64,000 nt of DNA from positions 242,539-306,538 of the forward strand of contig NZ_JACJSE010000008.1 of the NCBI RefSeq assembly GCF_014698045.1. The letters run 5' to 3'. A program made the translations under genes and the position numbers. Origin of the DNA: Aulosira sp. FACHB-615 (GTDB lineage Bacteria; Cyanobacteriota; Cyanobacteriia; Cyanobacteriales; Nostocaceae). Every line of letters begins with the position of its first letter. Position 1 is the stretch's first letter. The notes under the pieces are model-generated. The model was not told the origin of the DNA, did no database searches, and saw only the letters and a list, made by a program, of their open reading frames with translations. Shown piece after piece: positions 9,573 through 19,887 of the stretch.

Positions 9573-12032
9573 TTAGTTTTTATAAAAACTAGCACAAGTT
9601 AATGATGATTTCCCGGAAGTAAGAGATTGATTAGCAACAAGCTCAATTTTGCCTTGGGCGTTACGTCGCCAGCCAGTTGCTTGCACAAGTGTTTCTGGTG
9701 ATTTTGATATTTGGGTTTGTGCTGGTTTTGTGGTGTGGAATGCAGAGATGTCACGAGTGTCTGACCAAGTGCGATCGCTCCTAATTTCCTGCGTCGGATT
9801 TTGCGGTATCCCACCTCTACCTGTGGCGACAAAACTACTATCAGTATTACCAGAACAACTACTGGCTATTTGCTGAGATGGATCAGTAAAATTCGCTGGT
9901 AATGTAACTAAACCAGAATTGGGATCAACACCAATGTTATTAATTTCCACTGTGCCATTGACGTTAAATTCAGAACTAGCAGTAATGTCATTGGTCAGGT
10001 CAACTCTTGGAGCCAGGGTATTACGGAACTCTAGACCAATAATTCCTTGAGTTGTAATAGCAATATTGCCACCCTTTCCTTGTACGGCATTGGCAATAAT
10101 ATCACTATTTTCTAATCCCACCAGGATGGGTGCATTAACACTAATATTACCCCCATTTCCATTACCTTGGGCTGTTGCAGTAATTTGGCTACTCTCACGC
10201 AGTAGTAACAAATTTCCAACTTCTAAGTTGATATTACCGCCATTGCCAGATGCTGTCTTGGCATCGATTACCGCTTGATGTTTTAATTGGATAGTATTGG
10301 CAGTGATATTGATACTCCCACCATTGCCACTACCTTGATTGGTCACACTCAAAGTTCCACCATTCTTTAATGATAGGTAGGGTGTTGTAATGCTCACTGT
10401 ACCTGCATCAGCAGTGAGATTATTATTGGGAATGCCGAATAATTTCTGTAATGCTGGGTTTAGACGCATACTAGAGGAGGCAATGGTGCTTGGATTTGTC
10501 TGATTGCGACCACTAACTTGAATAGATTCTGTGGCATTAATCCGAATATCTCCTGCATGACCAACAAAAAACGAACTTGTAGCAATTGCTCCCCCATCCA
10601 GTAGTTTTAGCCTAACAGTATCCAGCGTCAAGGTTTTAGCATTGCCAATGTTGAAGGTGGTTGAGCTAATTCTGGTGTTGAGGATGGAATTATTGTTGCC
10701 CTGCACAATAGTATCCTGGTTGCGAATCATCACCTCACCACTGGAACCAGTACCGCGCGATACTGAAGATAGTCCGCCACCATTGGATAATAGTAAACTA
10801 TCGCCACTGACAGAGATATTACCAGCATTACCAGCACCTAATGTACTAGTGTTGATAAAACTACCATTTGAATTGAGGGGCGAGAAGCCAGTTATCTCTA
10901 GTTTTGTGGCATCGATCTGAATATTGCCAGTGGCAGATGTTCCATAAGTGATATTACTTAATATTCCTCCCTCCTGGATGCTTAATCGAGGAGTAATGAC
11001 GCTGATATTCCCGCCAGTACCAGTGCCAAAGTTTTCACTCCGAATCCCACTGAATGCACCCCTCAGATCAATTCCGGCGGATGCTTGAAGATGCAAATTA
11101 CCGCCAGGAAGATTACCGGAATTTTTGGCTAATATCAGCGAGCGATCGCTAAATTGAATCTCTTTACCCCGAACTCGAACAGAACCGGAATTGAAACCAC
11201 TGACATCCAAAAGAGATTTCTGTATGAGTTGAATGTCAGCAAAACTTTGATCATTCTCATACTTCAATGTATAGCCTAGAGTAGTGGGGACTAAACTAAC
11301 TAATCCCGTACCGCCCAAACTACCTAATTCTATTTGCCCTTTTTCAGCACTCAAGGTAGCTCCATTGAAACTCAGATTACCACCCACCAGTGCCAGGGTT
11401 TTTCCTGGCTGTACTTGTAATTTGGTTGGGCTAGGAACGCGAATTACAGGAGTCTGACTATTAGTAAAATTTAAGGCATATCCTGTACCTTGAACAGTAA
11501 TATCTGCGGGCATTTGTCCCATTTGCAACCCAACAGGTACACTCATCGTTAACAATGGTGTTGCCGTCGGGTTAACAGCACTAAATTCAATTCCATCGGC
11601 AAATTTAATACTATTGGCAGTTGTGGCTATAAATGAACCACCAATATTTAAGCTGGCATCTTTCCCAAAAAGAATCCCGGCTGGGTTGAGTAAAAATAAA
11701 TTGGCACTATGCTGGGCGTGGATTTCACCATTAATGTTGGAAATATTACCACCAGTCACCCGACTAAAAATATTTTGAATATCAGTAGCATTTTGAAATG
11801 ATGCAGAATCACCTCTAGGGATAGAGAATTGACTAAAGCTATGAAATAAATTGTTACCGACACGCTCGCCGTTGGTGATGGTGTAAAGATTACTTCCATT
11901 TATAGAATTAGTGGAAGTTACAGAAGTATTGAGGGTATTATCTTGAATTACCTGGGCGTGAACACCATTGTTGTCAACAGCAGATAAGCAGATTACACTC
12001 AACACAGCAAACCCAACAAAAGTTAATTTCAT
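9573..12032 (-). CDS. TpsA filamentous-haemagglutinin-type exoprotein (TpsA-5)
   Basis: A secreted protein of about 819 residues. An in-frame ATG at 12074 exists, but the start at 12032 (MKLTFVGFAVL) matches the paralogues, and the 42 nt in between correspond to the untranslated leader seen upstream of the other genes. Signal peptide ends VHAQ; the TPS domain has NPAGI. The passenger resembles TpsA-7 and TpsA-10 (LQVQPGKTLALVGGNLSF, the QKSLLDVSGFNSG block, a quasi-repeated NITYGT region). The shared C-terminal module has cysteines at about 726 and 813 and an unusual tail, CASFYKN. No other cysteine is seen in the mature chain. Confidence 0.92.
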   Translation of the reverse strand: MKLTFVGFAVLSVICLSAVDNNGVHAQVIQDNTLNTSVTSTNSINGSNLYTITNGERVGNNLFHSFSQFSIPRGDSASFQNATDIQNIFSRVTGGNISNINGEIHAQHSANLFLLNPAGILFGKDASLNIGGSFIATTANSIKFADGIEFSAVNPTATPLLTMSVPVGLQMGQMPADITVQGTGYALNFTNSQTPVIRVPSPTKLQVQPGKTLALVGGNLSFNGATLSAEKGQIELGSLGGTGLVSLVPTTLGYTLKYENDQSFADIQLIQKSLLDVSGFNSGSVRVRGKEIQFSDRSLILAKNSGNLPGGNLHLQASAGIDLRGAFSGIRSENFGTGTGGNISVITPRLSIQEGGILSNITYGTSATGNIQIDATKLEITGFSPLNSNGSFINTSTLGAGNAGNISVSGDSLLLSNGGGLSSVSRGTGSSGEVMIRNQDTIVQGNNNSILNTRISSTTFNIGNAKTLTLDTVRLKLLDGGAIATSSFFVGHAGDIRINATESIQVSGRNQTNPSTIASSSMRLNPALQKLFGIPNNNLTADAGTVSITTPYLSLKNGGTLSVTNQGSGNGGSINITANTIQLKHQAVIDAKTASGNGGNINLEVGNLLLLRESSQITATAQGNGNGGNISVNAPILVGLENSDIIANAVQGKGGNIAITTQGIIGLEFRNTLAPRVDLTNDITASSEFNVNGTVEINNIGVDPNSGLVTLPANFTDPSQQIASSCSGNTDSSFVATGRGGIPQNPTQEIRSDRTWSDTRDISAFHTTKPAQTQISKSPETLVQATGWRRNAQGKIELVANQSLTSGKSSLTCASFYKN

Positions 12033-12096
12033 TAATCCAGTTCTGGTTTTTATTATGTGTCTATAGTTCCCCATCTAGTAAATTTTGTAACAGTAA

Positions 12097-14601
12097 TTAA
12101 TTTTGAGGTGTAGCAGCACAGGTTAAGGTTGGTGGTATCTGCGGAGGTGATTTAGCGGCAATTAATTCAATTTTGCCTTGGGGATTACGTCGCCAGCCAG
12201 TTGCTTGGACAAGTGTTGCGGGTGATTTTGGTGTTTGGACTGGTGATGTTTTTTTGGTATTGAATGCAGAGATGTCGCGGATATCTAACCAAGTGCGATC
12301 GCTCCAAACTTGCTGCATCGGATTTTGTGGCACACCACCCCTTCCTGTGGCGACAAAACTACTACCAGTATTGGCATCACAACCACTGGCAATTTGTTTT
12401 GATGAATCTGTAATATTTTCTGGTAATTCTACTAAACCAGAGTTGGGATCAACACCAAATTGATGAACATCTACTGTTCCGTTTAAGCCAAATTGCGAAC
12501 TAGCAGTAATGTCACTTTCACTAGTGAGTTCGTTACGGTATTTCAAACCAAAAATTCCTTGAGTGGTAATGCTAATATTTCCCCCATTGCCTTGAACTGC
12601 ATTGGCAACAATATCACTGTTTTCTAAGCCAAGAATCACGTCCGAGTTAATCGTTATATTGCCCCCATTACCAATACCACCTGCATTAGTCACAATTGAA
12701 CTACCATGACGCAAAACTAGATCGTTGGAATTAATCAAAATATTCCCGCCTTCACCTTGAACTGTAGCGGCTGTAATGCTACCACCATTGTCCAGTCGGA
12801 TAGAATTTGCATTAATTTCTAGTTGTCCCGCATCTCCAATCCCTTGATGATCAACTCCTACAATTGCCTGATTTGTGATTTGTAAGAGGTTGGTGTTGAG
12901 GGTGAGTTTACCGATATCACCTGTAATCACATCCGGTAATCCAAATAATTGCCGAATTGGTGGTGCAAGTAATTCTGCCCTCACACCAACGCGGCTAGGA
13001 AGACCAGAAATACTACCCACCCCACTCACCTCAACTTTGTCTGAGGCATTAATCACTAAATCACCAGCATTTCCTTGATTGACAGTCGAGACAACTATCC
13101 CTCCGCCATCTCGTACCCTCAGTTGAGAAGTTGTGATAGTTAATGAACCTGAATTGCCTTCGTCGAATGTGCCTACTACGATGACACTATCAGCCAAGTT
13201 TTGTGAATTTTCTCCGGCTACTTCGATAAAATCAGCTGCATTAATGGTGATGTCCCCTCCTATACCATTTGACCAAGGCGAACTACCAATGACAGCGCCA
13301 TCTAAAACTTGCAATTTTTTGGTAAGTACTTGAATATCGCCACTTTTCCCAGAACCTCTAGTGATGGTATTCAAGGAACTAGCAAATCCGCTTACTGGTG
13401 ATATTCCAGTTATTTGAATTAAATCCTGAGTTTCTACAAAAATATTACTTCCCGAACCTTCAGCAAAATTAATGCCATGCAGAGATCCGCCATTTTGAAG
13501 GAATACTTGCGAAGCTGAAACTATAATATTACCTCCACTGCCGCCACTGAAATTATCAGCACGCAATAGACTTTGGGGAAATCCTATAGTGCCGATTCCT
13601 CGAAGCGTTAAAGCTCCACTCGCATTAATATTGATATTGCCTGAATTGCCACTTCCTTCATTTACTAATAAAGCAGCAGAAGCATCATTCAAACTAATAT
13701 TTTGTCCGACGAACCCAATAGAACCCGCAGGAGTACCACTTGCATCTGCTAGAGATTGATGAGATAGCTGAATATCACCAAATTGCTGAATATTACTATA
13801 GTCAAACCTCCAAATTGGAGAGGCGATGTTTAAATTAACTATCCCATTACTGGCGCTCCCAAGTTCAATATGTCCTGATGGTGCATTTAAAACTCCGCCA
13901 TCTAAGGCAATTTCTCCCCCGATTAATGCCAAATTATTCCCATTAACATTTAACCCTTCAGGATTGTTGCTGCGATCTGGAGAAGAGACTAAGGGGTGAA
14001 TCGGAAATGCCAACTGATGCCCAGTGTTCTGGACAGTAATTGCACCAGGGTTGCTTCCCATCTGCAAACCCACAGGTACACTCATAGTCAGCAAAGGAGT
14101 ACCCGAAGCATTCACAGCACTGAATTCTATGCCATCAGCAAATTTGATACTGTTGGCAGTCGTCGCCACAAAGGAACCACCAATATTTAACGAAGCTTTC
14201 TCCCCAAAGATAATCCCGTTGGGATTCATCAAAAATAAACTGACGGGGTTACTGCTATTGAGCGTGCTAATCATCCCATTAATATGAGAAATATTTCCAC
14301 CCGTTACACGGCTAAATATCGTTGTAATATCTGGAGTATTCTTTAAATCAAAGGTGGCGGTTTTACCTGTTTCTACAGAAAAGTTACTAAAACTGTGGAA
14401 TAAATTATTACCTTTATTTATGCCATCGGTAATAGTATAGTCATTGCCATTAATGCTGACACTGGTATTAGTTGTGTTATCTTGTATGACCTGAGCCAAG
14501 GTTGGTGTTGATAGACCTGATGTTGCGATCGCCGTTGTGAATGCAGCTAAAAGCCACTGTTGATAGTGGCTTGTACTTCCATAGATTAATCTCATACCCA
14601 A
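12097..14601 (-). CDS. TpsA filamentous-haemagglutinin-type exoprotein (TpsA-6)
   Basis: An 834-residue exoprotein whose first 170 residues (MGMRLIYG, signal peptide, TPS domain with NPNGI) are nearly identical to TpsA-3, as is the DNA upstream of the start. The passenger then switches to blocks resembling TpsA-2 (GFPQSLL, the GSIGFVGQNIS/SIQLQGRNIS region). The C-terminal module is somewhat divergent (VDVHQFGVDPNSG, WLDIRDISAFN) with cysteines at about 741 and 828. It is a clear example of combinatorial exchange within the array. Predicted to be secreted through the locus TpsB. Confidence 0.93.
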   Translation of the reverse strand: MGMRLIYGSTSHYQQWLLAAFTTAIATSGLSTPTLAQVIQDNTTNTSVSINGNDYTITDGINKGNNLFHSFSNFSVETGKTATFDLKNTPDITTIFSRVTGGNISHINGMISTLNSSNPVSLFLMNPNGIIFGEKASLNIGGSFVATTANSIKFADGIEFSAVNASGTPLLTMSVPVGLQMGSNPGAITVQNTGHQLAFPIHPLVSSPDRSNNPEGLNVNGNNLALIGGEIALDGGVLNAPSGHIELGSASNGIVNLNIASPIWRFDYSNIQQFGDIQLSHQSLADASGTPAGSIGFVGQNISLNDASAALLVNEGSGNSGNININASGALTLRGIGTIGFPQSLLRADNFSGGSGGNIIVSASQVFLQNGGSLHGINFAEGSGSNIFVETQDLIQITGISPVSGFASSLNTITRGSGKSGDIQVLTKKLQVLDGAVIGSSPWSNGIGGDITINAADFIEVAGENSQNLADSVIVVGTFDEGNSGSLTITTSQLRVRDGGGIVVSTVNQGNAGDLVINASDKVEVSGVGSISGLPSRVGVRAELLAPPIRQLFGLPDVITGDIGKLTLNTNLLQITNQAIVGVDHQGIGDAGQLEINANSIRLDNGGSITAATVQGEGGNILINSNDLVLRHGSSIVTNAGGIGNGGNITINSDVILGLENSDIVANAVQGNGGNISITTQGIFGLKYRNELTSESDITASSQFGLNGTVDVHQFGVDPNSGLVELPENITDSSKQIASGCDANTGSSFVATGRGGVPQNPMQQVWSDRTWLDIRDISAFNTKKTSPVQTPKSPATLVQATGWRRNPQGKIELIAAKSPPQIPPTLTCAATPQN

Positions 14602-14857
14602 AACCTAAACTTTGTCGCATGAATCTATAATTCCCATGACAGTATAATTAATAACTAAACTTAATTTTTCTTAACAGCAGTGATAATGACTATCTAGCAA
14701 AGAATTTGGTATTACAATGGCTATTTTTTTGAAGTGTAAGGAGAACTATTTTTAACATTAAAACGCGAGCATACGGGATGATTACTGAGAATTTGGACTT
14801 GAGCCATGACAAAACCTCCGCTTGTTTTGACTTTAGCATTCTGAGCAACCAAAGTGA
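14602..14857. repeat. Duplicated spacer with Uma2 start remnant
   Basis: This spacer repeats the one at 5823-6018 (the text ATGGCTATTTTTTTGAAG is common to both) and then jumps at about 14798 to sequence matching 6942 onward. That sequence contains the uma2 ribosome-binding site and start codon (ATG at 14807, MAQV) and the 3' end of the neighbouring TpsA. About 920 bp holding the Uma2 body and the 6112-6252 element is absent. The simplest reading is a segmental duplication followed by deletion. Confidence 0.8.
14797..14857 (-). pseudogene. Relic of Uma2 gene 5' end
   Basis: The GGAGG ribosome-binding site, the ATG and the first four codons (MAQV) of the Uma2 gene at 6335-6952 survive here, after which the frame runs into unrelated spacer DNA. 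The leader upstream of the start is nearly identical to that of the intact copy. It is not expected to make a functional product. Confidence 0.7.
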
Positions 14858-17302
14858 TTAGTTGGCTACGGCAGCACAAGTTAAATCCGGTTGTGTATAG
14901 CCACTGTGAATAGCAACTAACTCAATTTTGCCTTGGGCGTTACGTCGCCAGCCAGTTGCTTGAACAAGTGTTGTGGGTGATTTTGGTGTTTGGGCTTGTG
15001 CTGGTTTTGTGGTGTGGAATGCAGAGATGTCACGAGTGTCTGACCAAGTGCGATCGCTACTCAATTCCTCTGTGGGATTTTGCGGCACACCACCCCTTCC
15101 TGTAGCGACAAAACTACTACCAGTATTCGCAAAACAACCACTGGCAATTTGTTGAGAAGGATCGGTGACATTAGCTGGTAATTCGACTAAACCAGAATTG
15201 GGGTCAACACCAATGTTATTAATTTCCACTGTCCCATTCACCCCAAACTCGGAACTGGCGGTGATGTCATTTTCTGGTGTCAGTTGGGAACGGTATTCTA
15301 AACCAATAATTCCCTGAGTGGAGATGTTAATATTACCGCCTTTACCTCGCACAGCATTGGCAGTGATATCGCTGTTTTCTAAGCCGACAATAGTAGGTGA
15401 ATTAATGGTAATATTACCGCCATTACCCGTACTGCCTGCGGTGGTTGTAATTTTACTGCGATCGCGCATTAGTAGCACATCTCCTACTTGCAAACTGATA
15501 TCACCACCATTACCCGATTCTGTTTGCGCCTGAATTAAAGCTTGATTTTTCAATTGGATCTGATCAGCAATAATTTGCAGATTTCCGGCATTCCCTGTAC
15601 CTTGACTAGTAACTGTGACTGTTCCGCCGTCGGTGAGTGTGAGTTTTGGTGTAGTGATACTCACACTACCTGCATTTGCTGATAGTATATTTGGCAACTT
15701 AAACAATTGACGTAATTGTGGACTTAAACGCACAACCGAAGAATTGATATTACTGTTATTATTACTACTGCTACCACTAATGGCGATCGCTTCACTAGCA
15801 TTGATTTGGACATTACCGCCATTACCGATAAAGAATGCAGATGAACCAATAGTGCCACCATTGAGTATTTGCAAAGTCCCTGTATTTAAGATTAAATCTT
15901 TGGCATTTCCATTGGCAAATGAAGTAATACTAATGTTGCTGTATAGTCCAAAAGGGTTTTCACCCATGACGGTGGTATTTTGATTGTGAACTATCACCTG
16001 ACCACTAGAGCCACTACCAAATGTCACTGATGATAATGAACCTCCCCCAGAGATGAGTAAATTATTCCCATTCACCACGATATCTCCAGCCGCTCCTTTT
16101 CCATAAGTACTAGTAGCAATGGAGGTTACACCAGTGGGATTGAGGGGTGAAAAACCTGATACTTCTATATCTGCGGCTTGAATCTGAATGTTACCACCGT
16201 GAGCAGTTCCATAGGTTAAAGCATTAATTCCTGAACCTTCTTGCATGATCAAGCGGGGAGTAATAACGCTGATATTGGCACTAGATCCAGTTCCCAAAGC
16301 TTCCGCACGAATCCAACTACGAATTTTAGCATCGGGTGTAGTGCCAATAATGGCGATCGCTTCTGATGCTTGCAAATTAATTTCCCCCGCCGCCAGATTG
16401 CCGTAATTCTGGGACAAAATCAACGAACCATCGGTAAATTTTATATTTCTTCCCCGGAGTTGAACTGCACCGGAGTTAAACCCACTCACATCTAATAGTG
16501 ACTTCTGCGCTAGTTGAATATCAGCAAAACTTTGTCCTTGCTCATACTCCAACTTATAGCCTTGGGTGATTGGTACTAAACTAACTAATCCTGCTCCTTC
16601 CAGACTCCCTAATTCTATTTGACCTTTTGCCGCGCTCAGAGTCGCACCATCCAAACTGATATTTCCACCCACTAATGCCAAAGTTTTTCCTGACGGCACT
16701 TGTAATTTTGTAGAGCTAGAATTGGAAATTACAGGAGAAAAAGTATTAAGACTATTTAGGCTATGTCCTGTACCTTGGACTTGTATTGGTGCGGGATGAT
16801 TACCCATTTGCAACCCAATGGGTACAGTCATTGTTAATAATGGTTTAGCGGCAGTATCCACAGCACTAAACTCTTGCCCATCAGCAAATTTAATACTGTT
16901 AGCTGTTGTTGCTACAAATGAACCACCAATATTTAAGCTGGCATTTGCCCCAAAAATAATCCCGGCTGGGTTAATTAAAAATAAGTTGGCACTACCATTG
17001 GTAATAATTTTACCATCTATATTGGAAACATTACCACCAGTTACCCGACTAAAAATATTCTGAATATCAGCGTCATTATTAAATGATGCAGAACCATTTG
17101 TCGGGATAGAGAATTGACTAAAGCTATGAAATAAATTGTTGCCTACACGAGTGCCATCCTTGATACTGTAACTATTGCCACTACTTTCTACAAGCGTTTT
17201 GAGGGTGTTATCGGGAGTTACTTGTGCGTGAACACTATTGTTATAAACAGCAAATAAGCTGATTACACTTAGCACACCAAACCCGACAAAAGTTAATTTC
17301 AT
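14858..17302 (-). CDS. TpsA filamentous-haemagglutinin-type exoprotein (TpsA-7)
   Basis: An 814-residue secreted protein with signal peptide (MKLTFVGF to VHAQ), TPS domain (NPAGIIFG) and a passenger closely related to TpsA-10 (VNGNNLLISGGGSL, MGENPFG, SQGTGNAGNLQI blocks) and less closely to TpsA-5. The shared C-terminal module has cysteines at about 723 and 809 and the QPDLTCAAVAN tail shared with TpsA-4. It provides the uninterrupted reference showing that TpsA-10 carries an insertion. The start has the conserved leader AGAACTGGATCA directly before the ATG and no strong Shine-Dalgarno sequence. Confidence 0.93.
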   Translation of the reverse strand: MKLTFVGFGVLSVISLFAVYNNSVHAQVTPDNTLKTLVESSGNSYSIKDGTRVGNNLFHSFSQFSIPTNGSASFNNDADIQNIFSRVTGGNVSNIDGKIITNGSANLFLINPAGIIFGANASLNIGGSFVATTANSIKFADGQEFSAVDTAAKPLLTMTVPIGLQMGNHPAPIQVQGTGHSLNSLNTFSPVISNSSSTKLQVPSGKTLALVGGNISLDGATLSAAKGQIELGSLEGAGLVSLVPITQGYKLEYEQGQSFADIQLAQKSLLDVSGFNSGAVQLRGRNIKFTDGSLILSQNYGNLAAGEINLQASEAIAIIGTTPDAKIRSWIRAEALGTGSSANISVITPRLIMQEGSGINALTYGTAHGGNIQIQAADIEVSGFSPLNPTGVTSIATSTYGKGAAGDIVVNGNNLLISGGGSLSSVTFGSGSSGQVIVHNQNTTVMGENPFGLYSNISITSFANGNAKDLILNTGTLQILNGGTIGSSAFFIGNGGNVQINASEAIAISGSSSNNNSNINSSVVRLSPQLRQLFKLPNILSANAGSVSITTPKLTLTDGGTVTVTSQGTGNAGNLQIIADQIQLKNQALIQAQTESGNGGDISLQVGDVLLMRDRSKITTTAGSTGNGGNITINSPTIVGLENSDITANAVRGKGGNINISTQGIIGLEYRSQLTPENDITASSEFGVNGTVEINNIGVDPNSGLVELPANVTDPSQQIASGCFANTGSSFVATGRGGVPQNPTEELSSDRTWSDTRDISAFHTTKPAQAQTPKSPTTLVQATGWRRNAQGKIELVAIHSGYTQPDLTCAAVAN

Positions 17303-17368
17303 TGATCCAGTTCTTGTTTCTGATTCTGCAATTTATTGTTCCCAATAGAGTCAGTTTTGTAACGGTAA

Positions 17369-19822
17369 TTAATTTTCGGCTACAGATGCACAGGTTAAGG
17401 CTGATTTTATCTGCGAAGAAGATTTAGCAGCAATTAATTCAATTTTGCCTTGGGCATTACGTCGCCAAGAAGTGGCTTGGACAAGTGTTTCTGGTGATTT
17501 TGGTGTTTGGGCTTGTGCTGGTTGTGTTTGATGGAATGCAGTCAGATTGCGGGTGTCTGACCAAGGGCGATCGCTCCTCACTTCTTGCATCGGATTTTGC
17601 GGTACACCACCCCTACCTGTAGCAACAAAACTACTACCAGTATTGGCATTACAACCACTAGCAATTTTTTGGGAAGGATCAGTGATATTTGTAGGTAATT
17701 CTACTAGCACAGAATTGGGATTAACACCAACATTTTTAATTTCCACTGTGCCATTAACACCAAATTGAGAACTTGCAGTGATGTCGTTTTCTGATGTGAG
17801 TCCGGGACGATATTCTAAGCCGATAATTCCCTGAGTAGTGATGTTAATATTGCCACCACGACCTTGCACTGCATTGGCGATAATATCACTATTTTCTAAC
17901 CCAATAATCACAGGTGAGTTAATCGACAAATTACCACCATTACCTGTCCCCGCAGAATTGGCAGAAATTAAGCTATCGTGCCGCATCAGCAGGTAATCTT
18001 GCAGATTCAAGTGAATATTTCCCCCGTTACCAGAGGCGGTTGAGGCTGAGATACTACCTTGGTTGTTGAGAAAAATTGAGTTGGCGTTAATTTGTATATC
18101 TCCAGCTTTACCTGGGCCATCATTTTTCACCGTGACTAATGCGCCATCCTTAACCCGTAATGATGGGGTGTTAATCGTCAAAGCACCTGCATCACCAGTG
18201 GGAATGGCTGGTAGCCCATAAATGGCTTGAAAAACAGGGTCGAGAATTTCCGAGGTGGAAGCAATGCGACTCGATGTGATTGATCCAGGTGCGCGACCAC
18301 TCACCTCGATAAAATCTGAAGCATTAATCGTCACACTTGCTGCTGAACCCTGACCGAGAGTGCTAGATCCGAGAAATCCTCCGTCTCGAATAATTAATCT
18401 GGATGTGTTGACCACGGTGTTATTTGCATTACCCATAAAAAGCGTTGACGAAGTAATTGAGCTGGGTAATTTTGAAATAGGGTGATTGCCAGCAATTTCG
18501 ATCAGGTCTTTGGTATTGACCTGTACTTTTCCAGTTTGTCCAGACGCTACACTAGAAGAACCAATACTACCTCCATTCCCTATTCTGAGGTTAGTGGTAG
18601 AAACAAGAATATCACCTGCATTACTAGAGCTAGTGGTGATTGTGACAATCGAAGAGGGGATAGACGGATTACCAGGGACAAAGCCATTCAAGTCCATCAA
18701 GCCTTCAACATTGAAAGTAATATTCCCACTAACTGCTTTGGTAAAGATCGAATGCCAAATTTGCCCCCCATCTGCCAGGGAAAGTTGATTAGCTCCAATC
18801 AAAATATCTCCGGATGAACCTGTTCCCAAATTCTCAATTTTGATTATGCTGCCTAGTCTTTGGTCTGAAGTATTACCTGTTAAACTCAAAGACTCTGTGG
18901 CGTGGACAGTAATTCCTTGTGATTGTTCCCCCAAGTTTTGCAGCACGACAGCCGAGCCTGCGCTCAAGTTGATGTTTTTTCCTTGGATTTGAATTGAGCC
19001 ATTGCTACCACTAGCATCTAGCAGAGATTGTTGCCCTAGATGGATATTATTAAATTTCTCAACTTGGGAATAATCTCCTACCCATCCTGTCCGAGTAGAA
19101 TTGAGCCTGACTTTACCCTGTTCCACACTCCCTAGTTCTAGATGTCCACCTCCATTGATTGCCACAATACCACCTGAGAAATTCACCTCATTACCTATTA
19201 ATGCTAAGGTATTGCCTGCCTTAACTTGTAAACCTGTAGGATTCTGAGTGCGATCTAAAGGTGTAAAAACATCACCAGTTATCCGATGCCCTAAACCCTC
19301 GACAGTAATCCCCCCGGAATTTTGACCCATTTGCAAACCCACGGGTACACTCATTGTCAGCAAAGGTTTATCTGCACCTTGCACCGCACTAAATTCTGTG
19401 CCATCGGCAAATTTGATGCTATTGGCTGTAGTTGCGACAAATGAACCACCAATATTTAAGCTGGCATTCTTACCAAAAATAATCCCGGCAGGGTTGAGTA
19501 AGAATAAGTTGGCACTACCATTGGCACTAATAGAACCATCTATGTTGGAAATATTACCACCAGTCACTCGACCAAATATATTTTGAATATCGGTAGCATG
19601 ATCAAATGATGCTGAACCACCTGTAGGTACAGAAAATTCACTGAAACTATGAAATAAATTGTTACCGATACGAGTGCCATTGGTGATAGTGTAATTATTA
19701 CTGCCAGTCACCAAGGTATTTAGGGTGTTATCTTGAGTTACTTGGGCGTGAACACTATTGTTGTCAATAGCAGATATGCAGATTGCACTCAGAACACCAA
19801 ACCCAACAAATGTTAATTTCAT
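17369..19822 (-). CDS. TpsA filamentous-haemagglutinin-type exoprotein (TpsA-8)
   Basis: An 817-residue exoprotein: signal peptide ending VHAQ, TPS domain with NPAGIIFG, beta-helix passenger, and C-terminal module with cysteines at about 724 and 811. From about residue 170 onward it resembles TpsA-3 (GHRITGDVFTPLDR, GGHLELGSVEQGKVRL, FQAIYGLPAIPTGDAG, LQDYLLMRHD), whereas its N-terminus is of the common MKLTF type. TpsA-3 and TpsA-8 are thus the same passenger joined to different N-terminal ends. No catalytic motif is visible; an adhesin or matrix role is inferred from the family only. Confidence 0.93.
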   Translation of the reverse strand: MKLTFVGFGVLSAICISAIDNNSVHAQVTQDNTLNTLVTGSNNYTITNGTRIGNNLFHSFSEFSVPTGGSASFDHATDIQNIFGRVTGGNISNIDGSISANGSANLFLLNPAGIIFGKNASLNIGGSFVATTANSIKFADGTEFSAVQGADKPLLTMSVPVGLQMGQNSGGITVEGLGHRITGDVFTPLDRTQNPTGLQVKAGNTLALIGNEVNFSGGIVAINGGGHLELGSVEQGKVRLNSTRTGWVGDYSQVEKFNNIHLGQQSLLDASGSNGSIQIQGKNINLSAGSAVVLQNLGEQSQGITVHATESLSLTGNTSDQRLGSIIKIENLGTGSSGDILIGANQLSLADGGQIWHSIFTKAVSGNITFNVEGLMDLNGFVPGNPSIPSSIVTITTSSSNAGDILVSTTNLRIGNGGSIGSSSVASGQTGKVQVNTKDLIEIAGNHPISKLPSSITSSTLFMGNANNTVVNTSRLIIRDGGFLGSSTLGQGSAASVTINASDFIEVSGRAPGSITSSRIASTSEILDPVFQAIYGLPAIPTGDAGALTINTPSLRVKDGALVTVKNDGPGKAGDIQINANSIFLNNQGSISASTASGNGGNIHLNLQDYLLMRHDSLISANSAGTGNGGNLSINSPVIIGLENSDIIANAVQGRGGNINITTQGIIGLEYRPGLTSENDITASSQFGVNGTVEIKNVGVNPNSVLVELPTNITDPSQKIASGCNANTGSSFVATGRGGVPQNPMQEVRSDRPWSDTRNLTAFHQTQPAQAQTPKSPETLVQATSWRRNAQGKIELIAAKSSSQIKSALTCASVAEN

Positions 19823-19887
19823 TCACCGATTTCTGATTTTTTGTTACGTATTAATTGTTCCCAAATAAGTATAGTTTATAACATTTA

